From NCBI GenBank assembly GCA_030605475.1, contig JAUWIG010000037.1, positions 1 through 64,000 of the forward strand: 64,000 bases of DNA, read 5' to 3'. The stretch comes from Planctomycetota bacterium. GTDB lineage: Bacteria > Planctomycetota > Phycisphaerae > Sedimentisphaerales > Anaerobacaceae. The position numbers and the translations under genes were made by a program. The notes under the pieces were generated by a model. It saw only the letters and a list, made by a program, of their open reading frames with translations, was not told where the DNA came from and ran no database searches. The stretch's first letter is position 1. Each line of letters begins with the position of its first letter. Positions 50,634 to 59,647 of this stretch are shown here, piece after piece.

Positions 50634-52670
50634 ATGATAAGAGCTAATACATCTTTAGATATCCGTGAGATTTTTGCTCCAGGCGGGTTTATTGCGCAAT
50701 CCTTTACCGGTTTTGAGTCGCGGCCTCAACAGCTCGAGATGGCAAGTGCCGTTAAACGGGCGCTTGAGGGCGGTCGGTGTTTGGTTGTCGAGGCCGGCAC
50801 GGGAGTCGGTAAAAGCTTTGCATACCTTGTCCCTGCGATAGAGCAAATCTACAAAAGAACGGGTAAGGTGTTAATCAGCACTTTTACTATCACGCTGCAG
50901 GAGCAGCTAATCAATAAGGACATTCCGTTTTTGGCCGATTGCGTCCCCCACACATTCACGGCGGTTTTGGCAAAGGGTAGAGGCAATTATCTTTGTAAAC
51001 GCCGACTTGAGTTTGCGATGCGAAAGCAAAGAGGCCTGTTCGATGAGTTCGCATCAGCCCTTGCGGCGATAAATAACTGGGCCGGTCAAACAAAGGATGG
51101 CTCGCTCAGCTGCCTTTCGTTTGTGCCAAAGACTAACGTCTGGGACGCTGTCAAGAGCGAGCACGGCAACTGTCGGGGACGCAAGTGCCCGCATTTTCAC
51201 CGTTGTTTTTATTGGAGGGCCAGACGTCACCTGGACAACGCTGATATTATTGTAGCTAACCACGCGCTGATGTTCAGTGACCTTGTGATAAAAGAACAGA
51301 TGGTATCGCTGTTGCCGGATTATAAATACATCATTATTGACGAGGCGCATAATATCGAGCACGTGGCCGAGGACCATTTCGGAATAAATATCAGCAATAG
51401 TAGAATCAAATTTCTACTCGACGGCCTTTACAACCCACGGACCCATAAGGGGCTTTTGGCCTACACGAAAGCAGAGAGAGCAATCGACCTGGTTGGCCGA
51501 ATAGCCAGAGAGGCCGGGAATTTCTTTAAGCAGGTCGGCAGCTGGTACGAAGACGTAAGGGGCGAGACGGGCGGCAGATGTTATAAGAATTTTGTTGATG
51601 ATACTATATCGGGACATTTGAAGAATTTGCGATTGGAATTGGCGAAGTTGGCAAAGAAAACCAAAGATGTCGATGAAAAATTTGAGATTATGCGGTTCGT
51701 CGACCGCTGTGCGGCGCTGGCGCAGGATTTGAATTGCTTCCTGGTGCAGGACAGGAGCGATTATGTTTACTGGGTTGAGCTGGCCACAACTGTTAGAGGT
51801 GCTATCCGTTTGAGAAGCGCGCCGCTGGATGTCGGGCCGGATGTGAAAAAATGTCTGTTCGATAAGTATGAATCAGTGATACTGACAAGCGCGACTTTGA
51901 GTAGCGGCCCCGCACCAATTGAACTCGTAGCGGCGCCGCAACCCGCCAGCCAAGCCAAGTCTGTCGCTGAGGAGCAATTGGTGCGGGGTTTTGATTTCTT
52001 CGCTAATCGGGTTGGGCTGGATGATTTTGGTGCCGTTAAGCTCGGCTCGCCTTTCGATTACAAAAAGCAGGTTACAATTTATATCGAAAAGGACCTGCCG
52101 AACCCAAACGAATCGGCTTTTATTGCTGCTGCTGCCGAGAAGGTGAAAAAATACATACTTAAAACAGCCGGCAGGGCCTTTGTGCTTTTCACCAGCTATG
52201 AGATGCTCGAAAAAATCGCCCAGGCCCTTGCCGACTGGCTTACTGACAATGATATTGAGTTACTCCAGCAGGGCGCGGGTATTGACAGGACCGTACTTTT
52301 GAAGCGTTTTAAGGCCGAGCCAAGCAGTATTTTGTTTGGGACAGACAGTTTCTGGCAGGGCGTTGATGTGCCGGGAGAGGCCCTTAGCAATGTGATTATC
52401 GTTAGACTGCCATTTGCCGTTCCTGACCAGCCGTTACTGGCGGGTAGACTTGAGCAGATAAGAGAACAGGGCGGGAATCCTTTTTATGACTATCAACTGC
52501 CGTCGGCGATTATCAAATTCAAGCAGGGTTTCGGCCGACTCATTCGAAGCAAAAGCGACAAGGGCATCGTGGTCATTTTGGACAGCAGAATAGTGCAAAA
52601 ACGCTATGGCCAAAAGTTTTTGTCTGCCATACCGAAATGTACAGTCAGAATTGTAGCCACAAACAAATAG
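50634..52670 (+). CDS. DinG-like ATP-dependent helicase carrying a palindromic element in frame
   Basis: An XPD/DinG-type 5'-3' helicase of 678 aa. Walker A is EAGTGVGKS (53-61), TFTITLQEQL is motif Ia, and IIIDEAHNIEHVAEDHF has the DEAH box. Four cysteines for an Fe-S cluster appear in NYLCKRRLE and GNCRGRKCPHFHRC. Motifs V-VI are SFWQGVDVPGEALSNVIIVR and GFGRLIRSKSDKGIVVILD. Residues ~426-451 (PAPIELVAAPQPASQAKSVA and following) separate LTSATLSSG from FDFFANRVGL, which are close together in relatives. A ribosome binding site (AAGGAGG, 50598) lies about 30 bases upstream, separated from ATG 50634 by a CGCTATACGCTAAGCGCTA repeat. Confidence 0.92.
   Translation: MIRANTSLDIREIFAPGGFIAQSFTGFESRPQQLEMASAVKRALEGGRCLVVEAGTGVGKSFAYLVPAIEQIYKRTGKVLISTFTITLQEQLINKDIPFLADCVPHTFTAVLAKGRGNYLCKRRLEFAMRKQRGLFDEFASALAAINNWAGQTKDGSLSCLSFVPKTNVWDAVKSEHGNCRGRKCPHFHRCFYWRARRHLDNADIIVANHALMFSDLVIKEQMVSLLPDYKYIIIDEAHNIEHVAEDHFGINISNSRIKFLLDGLYNPRTHKGLLAYTKAERAIDLVGRIAREAGNFFKQVGSWYEDVRGETGGRCYKNFVDDTISGHLKNLRLELAKLAKKTKDVDEKFEIMRFVDRCAALAQDLNCFLVQDRSDYVYWVELATTVRGAIRLRSAPLDVGPDVKKCLFDKYESVILTSATLSSGPAPIELVAAPQPASQAKSVAEEQLVRGFDFFANRVGLDDFGAVKLGSPFDYKKQVTIYIEKDLPNPNESAFIAAAAEKVKKYILKTAGRAFVLFTSYEMLEKIAQALADWLTDNDIELLQQGAGIDRTVLLKRFKAEPSSILFGTDSFWQGVDVPGEALSNVIIVRLPFAVPDQPLLAGRLEQIREQGGNPFYDYQLPSAIIKFKQGFGRLIRSKSDKGIVVILDSRIVQKRYGQKFLSAIPKCTVRIVATNK
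51908..51988 (+). repeat. Palindromic element of the CCCCGCACC family, in frame inside the helicase gene
   Basis: CCCCGCACCAATTG (51908-51921) is perfectly complementary to CAATTGGTGCGGGG (51975-51988). Length is 81 bases, exactly 27 codons, so the frame is kept. The arms equal those of the element in the ilvB leader and share their tip with the three RNase P RNA insertions. Confidence 0.85.
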
Positions 52671-52680
52671 CAGTTCTCAA

Positions 52681-53706
52681 TCAGTCGGGCCAATCCTTTT
52701 GCCAGCGTGCGAAAAGTTCATCTTTGGATACTTTCATCCAGTAGATTTTCCCGCGGATGGCGCGTTTGCTGTGGGGCGCAAGCGGCCCTAAGTTGACGAA
52801 CGAGTGCAAACAGTCAGCCGGATGGTGGTTGCTGATGTGCGTAGTGCGCTCCCAGTAAATTGCGCATACCCAGTCGTTTTCGACATTACTTCGGGTCGCC
52901 AGCCCACAGTCAATCTCGGCCTCGAACCAACTGGGACTCCGGGGCGCAAATGGTGGTTTGATATCCGGAATCTTTGACAAATCTCCTCCTGAGCGGGCAG
53001 TATCCATTGCTAAGCCCAGAGGCGTCCGGCAAACAGTATGGTCTTCTGTCGCGGGAATCTCTTCCCACTTACTGTTACGGCGCACGAATGATAGACTGGT
53101 CTTGGGTTGGCCTTTGGCCTCCTGCACCGCCCATAGGTCGTATTCGCTGAAAGCCGGCGTCTCTGCGATTTGTCGTCGCCATTGCTTGTTGGTCTTACCG
53201 CTCATCCGAAAGCATTGTTGCGCAGAGTAATACTCGTTTAGACCTTTATCCTTTGTTGTAATTACCCAGAGCAGGTCGAAGCCATCAGCGACCGGCACGA
53301 TATAGTACGTCCAGGTTTGCGGCGTCCAACCTTCCTTGTTGGTCGTATCGATTGTGTGTACAAAAACGCCGGGCCGCCTGGTGTATTGTTTCGCAATGGC
53401 CTTCGCCGTAGTCGTTTCCATCCTCGTCTCGGATTTTTTGGGAACCGCTCCATACACAAATGGTTTGTGTTCGAAGAAACGGTAACCGACCCGGTTGCCG
53501 GGATGAGATTGATTTAGGAATGAGAGGAAACCGACCCTGGTATAGCCGACATCAACGATGCCCTTTTTAATGCCCTTTCTGCTCCGGGGAGGTTCGATTG
53601 ATGTCGGTATGGTGACCTGTTTTTCACGGGGCATGATAATTCCGCAATTGATTGATAAGAATAGTAACGGTATTAGACAGATAGAAAACCAGTATAATTT
53701 CATCAT
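52681..53706 (-). CDS. Predicted lipoprotein of unknown function
   Basis: From ATG 53706 (MMKLYWFSICLIPLLFLSINCG) about 341 aa with a signal peptide and a lipobox-like LSINC. AGGAG sits 7 bases upstream and decides this start; a longer reading from 53757 lacks one. The body contains DVGYTRVGFLSFLNQSHPGN, TWTYYIVPVADGFDLLWVIT and many aromatic residues, typical of an extracytoplasmic beta-rich protein. No family recognised. It faces the helicase gene tail to tail, 10 bases apart. Confidence 0.65.
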   Translation of the reverse strand: MMKLYWFSICLIPLLFLSINCGIIMPREKQVTIPTSIEPPRSRKGIKKGIVDVGYTRVGFLSFLNQSHPGNRVGYRFFEHKPFVYGAVPKKSETRMETTTAKAIAKQYTRRPGVFVHTIDTTNKEGWTPQTWTYYIVPVADGFDLLWVITTKDKGLNEYYSAQQCFRMSGKTNKQWRRQIAETPAFSEYDLWAVQEAKGQPKTSLSFVRRNSKWEEIPATEDHTVCRTPLGLAMDTARSGGDLSKIPDIKPPFAPRSPSWFEAEIDCGLATRSNVENDWVCAIYWERTTHISNHHPADCLHSFVNLGPLAPHSKRAIRGKIYWMKVSKDELFARWQKDWPD

Positions 53707-53908
53707 ACGATTTCTCCTCTTTTGATTTCTTAGTTTCTTCTGATTGTCAACGAGCACTGTTGGGTTGTCAACTCAAAAATTTATGTAAAAAATCCAGCTC
53801 ACCCGGTGTTGTTCTTTTATCTTCGGGATTGTGGCTTAAGTTGAGCAGCCCGATGCCTGAAATGCCGGTCGGGTAAAGCCGGGTAAAATGTGCGGGTAAA
53901 TACGGCTG

Positions 53909-55249
53909 CTAAATATGGGATGGCTTTCGCGCTTGGCCCGTTGTTTCTAAAACAGTCTGCCATAAATGGCCATTGAGGTCGACTTTTTTCCGCTTCAGGA
54001 TAGTGAGCGATATTGGAACATTCACAAAATACTGGTTCCAGTGGCCTATCACCATATTCGTTCGGCCTGACATGCCCGCGTGTACGGCATTTTGGCCGAG
54101 CATCAGACAAAAGGCGGAATCTTTAGAATTGGCAGGTACACTTCGAATCATGTAACTGGGGTCTATATATTTCAAAGCTAATGGCTTTTTCTTTTCTTTG
54201 AAATATTTCTCAATTTCTTCTTTCAGGAAAAGCCCGATGTCCTCACGTATAATATTGCCGGAAGCGTCCCGATTGACAGCGTCGGGATTGTCTTGCTCAG
54301 TCAGGCCTTGGCCCGCACCTTCGGCTACTACGATGAGTGCGTGATGTTTTTTAGCCAATCGTTTTTCTAGAAGACGCAGCAATCCATTTTCCCCTTCCAG
54401 AACAAGAGGCACCTCGGGGATAAAACAGAAATTCACATCGCTGTTTGCCAGCGTGGCGTAAGCGGCAATAAAACCGGAATCCCTGCCCATTAGTTTAACT
54501 AATCCAACGCCGTTCCAGGCGCCTTCGGCCTCTTCATGTGCTCCGCAGATTGCTAAACGTGCCGTCTCAACAGCGGTCGAGAAGCCAAAAGACTGCTCTA
54601 TGCCGCAAATGTCGTTATCAATTGTCTTTGGAACTCCAATCACCGAAATTTTTAATCCCCTTTTCTTTACCGTTTTGCTCAGTTCCGAAGCTCCCCGCAG
54701 TGTCCCGTCGCCGCCAATGACAAATAACAAGCCGATGTCTCTTTTTACTAAGTTGTCAACCATATCGTCGGAATCTTGTGGGCCGCGGGAAGATGATAAA
54801 ATGTCCCCTCCCTTGAGGTGAATTTCATCTACTAATTCCGGCGTTAGCAGCAGTGGCTCCTGGGGAGCATTCGAGGATAGCCCTGCGTATCCATACCTAA
54901 AGCCAAGAACCTTGTTAACCCCATACTGCCACATCAGACTGAGGGTTATAGTTCGTATCACGTCATTAAGGCCGGGACATAATCCGCCGCAGGTAACTAT
55001 CCCGCAGTTTAGTTTTTGGGGGTCAAAGAAAATCTTCCGGCGGGGACCGGCCCTCTCAAACATTGGTGGTTCTTTACCGGAATTTTTGTACGCTTTTAGA
55101 TTTTCAAAGTGGGAATATAGCAGAATTTTCTCGTGGTCGTCGATAAAATGACGGGCACCTCCTACCAGAGGAGAGGTTATTGTTGGCCGACCAAGTTTCT
55201 CAATGGTTAAGTCAGGCAATTCATCTGGTCTCAAGCTATGAGCATCCAT
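53909..55249 (-). CDS. 6-phosphofructokinase (PFK-A superfamily)
   Basis: Phosphorylates fructose 6-phosphate in glycolysis. The 446-aa protein has an N-terminal extension of ~80 residues and then the PFK core: GIVTCGGLCPGLNDVIRTI, IGGDGTLRGA (179-188) and GVPKTIDND (205-213), MGRDSGFIAAYAT, and PSYMIRSVPANSKDS. Gly182 at the position that discriminates donors favours ATP, while Lys208 is the residue found in pyrophosphate-dependent enzymes; the same Gly/Lys pair occurs in ATP-using long PFKs of plants and trypanosomatids. ATP is therefore the likelier donor. Confidence 0.9.
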   Translation of the reverse strand: MDAHSLRPDELPDLTIEKLGRPTITSPLVGGARHFIDDHEKILLYSHFENLKAYKNSGKEPPMFERAGPRRKIFFDPQKLNCGIVTCGGLCPGLNDVIRTITLSLMWQYGVNKVLGFRYGYAGLSSNAPQEPLLLTPELVDEIHLKGGDILSSSRGPQDSDDMVDNLVKRDIGLLFVIGGDGTLRGASELSKTVKKRGLKISVIGVPKTIDNDICGIEQSFGFSTAVETARLAICGAHEEAEGAWNGVGLVKLMGRDSGFIAAYATLANSDVNFCFIPEVPLVLEGENGLLRLLEKRLAKKHHALIVVAEGAGQGLTEQDNPDAVNRDASGNIIREDIGLFLKEEIEKYFKEKKKPLALKYIDPSYMIRSVPANSKDSAFCLMLGQNAVHAGMSGRTNMVIGHWNQYFVNVPISLTILKRKKVDLNGHLWQTVLETTGQARKPSHI

Positions 55250-55547
55250 AAAAGCTCCTGTTCTTCTTTTCCCAGGGGATTTGTACCTGAATTCTGGCTG
55301 ACAATAGTTGCCGCATTATCGAGCGCCGCCTCTGACATCTCGTATCACGCTTCACGAATTTCGCAGGTTAGTGTAAGCGTAAATACCGTCTGTGTCCAGG
55401 GCTTTTGAAAAAGGTACTATTTTCCTGTGCGGACAATCCGGGCTAAGTTCCCTGGTTGTCTCAATTTCGGCGTGTTTTTTTTGAAATATTCAGCGATATA
55501 GTGTATAATGGTTGAATCAGAATTAAGCCATTAAGGAGGTTAGGGTT
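55250..55547. other. Spacer between divergent genes
   Basis: No gene. It holds a CGTATCACGCTTCACGAA dispersed repeat (about 55341) and, at its right end, the promoter of the DUF362 gene. Confidence 0.5.
55481..55509 (+). promoter_or_regulatory. Promoter TTGAAA-N17-TATAAT of the DUF362 gene
   Basis: TTGAAA 55481-55486 and TATAAT 55504-55509 with a 17-base spacer. AAGGAGGT follows at 55533 in front of ATG 55548. Confidence 0.7.
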
Positions 55548-57416
55548 ATGTGCGACCAGAGAAAAGAAGATGATTTTCAAATATGTCCCGTGACTGGTAA
55601 GCCACTTAAGTCTTGGCTGAAAAATCGCTGGCTCAAATGGCTCTTTCCCATCACGGGACTGATAGCGACTATTTGGTTTCTCGTTCGCGTATTACCAAAA
55701 CCCAGCCGGGCAACCTATCCCTGCCAGCGTGTAGCATTTCCAATTGCCTCCAGTTTCATAGCGTACGTTCTTGGCATATTTGGCACAGCCGTTGCGCTTC
55801 GCAGGGCAAGAAAGCGCCTTCATCAATCACGTTATGTCCTTGCAGGTATCTGCATTTTCGTCGGCCTGACCTCAGCCTGGCTCACCATAAGTATAGATTC
55901 AAGGCATGCTGCGGCTCAATTTGTTCCACCTGACCCGTGTAATTGTCCTATTGGTGTTGCCAATGGAATTCATCCCGGCCGAGTTGCTTGGGTTTACGAC
56001 CCCGACGCTACGGATTGGGATGGCTCCAGCGATTATTATTGGGATGAAGGCCACACCGACCCGAATGTCGTCGAACAGATGATGACCAATGCCGTCCGCT
56101 GGCTCACCGGTGAGGTAACTAACCCCGCCGCCTGGAATGCCCTGTTTAGAGATTTCAACTGGACCCACCATAGCGTTGATGTTGGCTACAGCTCGGGCGA
56201 AAAGATTGCCATCAAGCCTAATCTTGTTGAGCATAGGCAGCATGCCGATTACGATAATTATGCAGACCTTGCACCTGCGATGCTCGTTGCCCTGTTAAAG
56301 CAGTTGGTATGGGATGCCGCCGTCCCTGAAAATTGCATCACAGTTTGTGAGTCTTCCCGATACATTTCCGATAAGCTCTTTTACAGGTGTTATGCCCTCT
56401 TTCCGAATGTTATTTACGCCGAGACCAATTACTATACCGAGGCGGGGTACGACGACATCGACACTGACCCCAACCGACCATCGGTCGAGCCGACTGACGT
56501 AAATATGATTTTCTACAGCAGCGTTAATATCAAGAATGATAACGAACCCATACCGGATGACAAGCTCCCACAGCCATTCGTCGATGCCAACTACGTCATC
56601 AATCTGGCTATAATGAAACCCCACGGCAGCGCGGGCGTAACGCTCAGCGCCAAGAACTGGTATGGCTGCTTCTGCGTCAAGCCGGGCGATTACAGGCCCA
56701 ATAACGCCCACCATTCTCTCTCGCCCAAGACACTGCCCGAATACGAGCAGTACAGGGTTTTGGTTGACCTGATGGGTCACGAGCACCTTGGCGGCAAAAC
56801 TATGTTGTTCGTACTGGACGGTCTGTGGGGCTTCCCACGGGTGGGAAAGAGTGGTTCCGAACCTGAAAAATGGCACTACCCTCCCTTCAACAACGACTAT
56901 CCATCCAGTGTCTTTATGTCACAGGACCACGTGGCGATTGACTCTGTCGCACTGGATTTCTTGCGGGCTGAGTTTGCTGATAATATGGGTGGCGACGGTG
57001 TAACGGAGGGCATCGACGATTATCTCCACGAGGCCGCACTTGCCAACGACCCTTGTTCGGGGACATTCTATGACCCCCACCGTCCAATCGGCGACCCGTG
57101 TGCGATAAGGCTGGAGAGCCTTGGCGTGCACGAACACTGGAACAACGAGACGGACAAACAATACACTCGCAACCTCGGCTCGGGAGACGGGATAGAGCTT
57201 GTGACATGCACCGGCCCGCTTGATGGCGACGTCGACGGCGATTGCCACGTCAATCATCTGGACCTCGCTCAGATGTCGGCTGAGTGGCTGGCCGATAACA
57301 ATCCGGACAGCAATCTCGACGGCGAAGGGAATGTCAATATGATTGACTTTGCTATCATGGCAAACGACTGGCGCAAGTGCAATCTCTCCCCGCAAAGCGC
57401 GTGCGAATGCCAGTAG
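55548..57416 (+). CDS. Membrane-anchored DUF362 protein with dockerin-like C-terminus
   Basis: A 622-aa protein. Three hydrophobic segments near residues 33-49, 63-82 and 98-116 come first. Then a large domain with GEKIAIKPNLVEHRQHADYD, MKPHGSAGVTLSAKNWYGCF and DHVAIDSVALDFLRAEF, the hallmarks of DUF362 (conserved KPN and KN motifs, often encoded near Fe-S proteins). The C-terminus reads GDVDGDCHVNHLDLAQM and NLDGEGNVNMIDFAIMAND, two calcium-binding dockerin-type loops as used by Planctomycetota for surface assembly. The mature domain probably faces outside. Function of the DUF362 part is not established. Neighbouring redox genes point to a similar context. Confidence 0.8.
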   Translation: MCDQRKEDDFQICPVTGKPLKSWLKNRWLKWLFPITGLIATIWFLVRVLPKPSRATYPCQRVAFPIASSFIAYVLGIFGTAVALRRARKRLHQSRYVLAGICIFVGLTSAWLTISIDSRHAAAQFVPPDPCNCPIGVANGIHPGRVAWVYDPDATDWDGSSDYYWDEGHTDPNVVEQMMTNAVRWLTGEVTNPAAWNALFRDFNWTHHSVDVGYSSGEKIAIKPNLVEHRQHADYDNYADLAPAMLVALLKQLVWDAAVPENCITVCESSRYISDKLFYRCYALFPNVIYAETNYYTEAGYDDIDTDPNRPSVEPTDVNMIFYSSVNIKNDNEPIPDDKLPQPFVDANYVINLAIMKPHGSAGVTLSAKNWYGCFCVKPGDYRPNNAHHSLSPKTLPEYEQYRVLVDLMGHEHLGGKTMLFVLDGLWGFPRVGKSGSEPEKWHYPPFNNDYPSSVFMSQDHVAIDSVALDFLRAEFADNMGGDGVTEGIDDYLHEAALANDPCSGTFYDPHRPIGDPCAIRLESLGVHEHWNNETDKQYTRNLGSGDGIELVTCTGPLDGDVDGDCHVNHLDLAQMSAEWLADNNPDSNLDGEGNVNMIDFAIMANDWRKCNLSPQSACECQ

Positions 57417-57478
57417 TGATGACACCGGGAGAATGAAAGCTATCCCCTGACACCGGCCAAACCTCGAGCATATTATTG

Positions 57479-58423
57479 TTATTTGAGTAGACCGCTGTCA
57501 TTCCAGGAACCGAAACGCAAAATCTTGTCTTTTTGTGTTTCTGTGTCCCTGCCTTTGGTCACTATCATAGATAGGACATCCGAATGGCGGCAGCAGTATT
57601 GCTCAACCTCATCTGGGGACATAACCATAAAGGCCGTTGAAAGAGCGTCAGCAGTTGCTGCGTCAGGCCCATAGGCCCAGGCGGCGCGTTTGCCCTCAAC
57701 CAGCTGGGCCGTCCGGGGGTCGATGATATATCGGCCTTTCTGCAAACCTGAACCGCTCACCGCCCGGTCCTGCAAATAAAGCCGCACTAAGCTCTGTTTG
57801 CGATTGCCGGGATTGTTTAACGTGACGGGCCAGCCTTTTGTCCCTGGCGGCTTACCAAGCGCCAAAACCGAACTGTAGCCACCATGAATCAGAGCGGTAT
57901 CAATACTCCAGTCGCCCAGTAGCTCAGCCATCCGGTCAATCGCATAGCCCTTGCCGATACCGCCGAGGTCAATTTGCACCCCCTTGCCAAGCAGTTGCAC
58001 CGTATGTTGAGCTTCGTCCAGTTTTATAAGATGTAGGCCTGTGTGCTGACGGGCGAGATTCAACTGTTCTTTGGAAGGTGTGCGCATCGTTTTATCTTTG
58101 CCGACCCAGCAGTCCATCAAGGACCCAATGGTAATATCAAAGGCCCCGTTGGTCTCGGCATACATACGGACGCAAAGCTGCAGGCATTCGAACGCAGCCG
58201 GCCCAACCAGCAGAGATTGTCCGGCGGTAAGGTTATTGAGCCGGGAGATATCACTGTTTTCGATAAATCGGCTAAGTTCTCTCTCCAACCGGTCAAGCTC
58301 GTCGAAGGCCGCCCATGCCGCCTGTTGGGCGTAGCGGGCGTCGGTATGTACAGTGAATATCTCAAACGTGGTAGTCATCGCCTTATGGCAAAACCGGTGG
58401 CTTCCAGTGGGAGTTAGAACCAT
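57479..58423 (-). CDS. apbE: FAD:protein FMN transferase (ApbE)
   Basis: Attaches FMN covalently to threonine residues of redox proteins, with magnesium, outside the cytoplasmic membrane. The 314-aa protein has the family start HKAMTTTFEI, ELDRLERELSRF, the pocket FDITIGSLMDCWVG, VQIDLGGIGKGYAIDR and IHGGYSSVLALGKPPG, plus DAATADALSTAFMVM near the end. No signal peptide is obvious, unlike many family members, though an upstream start may exist. It lies downstream of the octaheme cytochrome on the same strand. No NqrC/RnfG-like target is in the window. Confidence 0.9.
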   Translation of the reverse strand: MVLTPTGSHRFCHKAMTTTFEIFTVHTDARYAQQAAWAAFDELDRLERELSRFIENSDISRLNNLTAGQSLLVGPAAFECLQLCVRMYAETNGAFDITIGSLMDCWVGKDKTMRTPSKEQLNLARQHTGLHLIKLDEAQHTVQLLGKGVQIDLGGIGKGYAIDRMAELLGDWSIDTALIHGGYSSVLALGKPPGTKGWPVTLNNPGNRKQSLVRLYLQDRAVSGSGLQKGRYIIDPRTAQLVEGKRAAWAYGPDAATADALSTAFMVMSPDEVEQYCCRHSDVLSMIVTKGRDTETQKDKILRFGSWNDSGLLK

Positions 58424-58478
58424 AATTAAAACTAAAAGCTAAAAACCATAATTTAAAGCTCGATTCTCGATGCTCATA
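58424..58478. repeat. AT-rich dispersed repeat between cytochrome and apbE
   Basis: Phrases AATTAAAACTAAAAGCTAAA and CCATAATTTAAAGCTCGATT, matching the class at 19341 and 27355. It fills most of the 85-base gap between the two genes. Confidence 0.55.
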
Positions 58479-58507
58479 GGGTAGGACTTGCCATACCACC
58501 TAACTTT

Positions 58508-59563
58508 TTATTTTTTAAACGGTATGGCCATTTTTTTAACCTGGATTTTTGTTAGTGGTTCTCCATAACCTACAAACTGAATCTTTGGCGGCTCATTGCT
58601 TTCGATAGGGACCCATTTATCCCCAGCTTTATTTAAGAATGCCCATTCCAATTGCTCGGGAACCAGCGGAACGACGCCTTTCCACGAGACCATTTTGTCA
58701 TCCTTAAATTCCGCCATGGGTACAGATTCACCTTTTTGGATAAGCCTTGTTGCGGCATTTGCGTGACAGTCGGTACAACTTTTAGCTTTTGCCTGTACCG
58801 AATGCGTGAAATATGGGCCATAGGCGATAAACTTCTTGTCCTTATAGACTATAGTCTGGGCACTGCCGGATGTTATCTTGCCTTTGTAATTAACCAGAAG
58901 CAGCCAATCCTGTACAGGTGGCAGGAAGTTCCCTTTTTTCTTTCCTGTTTTCAGGAAATTACCAAAATGACAGTTCAAGCAGGAAATAGAGTTTGATACA
59001 TGACAGGCAGCGCAATCCAGCTTACCTCTGTGTACCTTATGTGCCCGGATTTCATCCTCCTTGGGAGTATGACAGTTCGCACATGATGCCTTCACTGCTC
59101 CATCATCACGCATAGAGTGGTAAAATGTACCGTCGCCATGAACATCCTGGCCTTTATGGCAATCCGCACAAACCATACCTGCTGCTATATGGACATCAAG
59201 AGAGCCTTTATCTTTACCGCACTCGAAGGTCGCTTTTGCCCTTGTATGACAGGACAGACAGGTTTTCATATCTTTTGCCTTCTCTACACTATAAGAGCAC
59301 TTCTGGTCTTCTTTTTTGATATGACATACATCACACGATTTGGCATGGCATTTTTGACAGTCAAGCTGGTTATATGGAATATTCGTAATGCTCTTTAAAC
59401 CGTCGTCCTTCTCGTACCAGTATCGCATCCCCTCACCGGTGTAATGTAAGCTTTTGGAAAAACAGGTCCCCTCGCTTTTCTGCTCTTCCTTTACCGCAGC
59501 TAATCCGCTCACTGCCAGTAGAACGAACGAAATAAACCCGATAATCCATATTTTTCTTCTCAT
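58508..59563 (-). CDS. Octaheme c-type cytochrome, exported
   Basis: A ~351-aa exported protein starting at ATG 59563 (MRRKIWIIGFISFVLLAVSG), with a signal peptide cut near SGLAA. Eight heme-binding C-x-x-C-H motifs follow: CQKCH, CDVCH, CLSCH, CADCH, CANCH, CAACH, CLNCH and CTDCH. CQKCH and CDVCH lie only eight residues apart. The C-terminal ~130 residues have no heme motif (LNKAGDKWVPIESNEPPKIQ). It should carry electrons across the periplasm; no catalytic partner is encoded next to it. An earlier ATG (59620) would only add an unlikely N-terminal extension. Confidence 0.88.
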   Translation of the reverse strand: MRRKIWIIGFISFVLLAVSGLAAVKEEQKSEGTCFSKSLHYTGEGMRYWYEKDDGLKSITNIPYNQLDCQKCHAKSCDVCHIKKEDQKCSYSVEKAKDMKTCLSCHTRAKATFECGKDKGSLDVHIAAGMVCADCHKGQDVHGDGTFYHSMRDDGAVKASCANCHTPKEDEIRAHKVHRGKLDCAACHVSNSISCLNCHFGNFLKTGKKKGNFLPPVQDWLLLVNYKGKITSGSAQTIVYKDKKFIAYGPYFTHSVQAKAKSCTDCHANAATRLIQKGESVPMAEFKDDKMVSWKGVVPLVPEQLEWAFLNKAGDKWVPIESNEPPKIQFVGYGEPLTKIQVKKMAIPFKK

Positions 59564-59647
59564 GATAATTACCTGTATCAATCCTTTTCTCAAAGTACGA
59601 GTATTAAACGAAGACATCACGCAAGCTGGTAATTTGAAATCCTGCGT

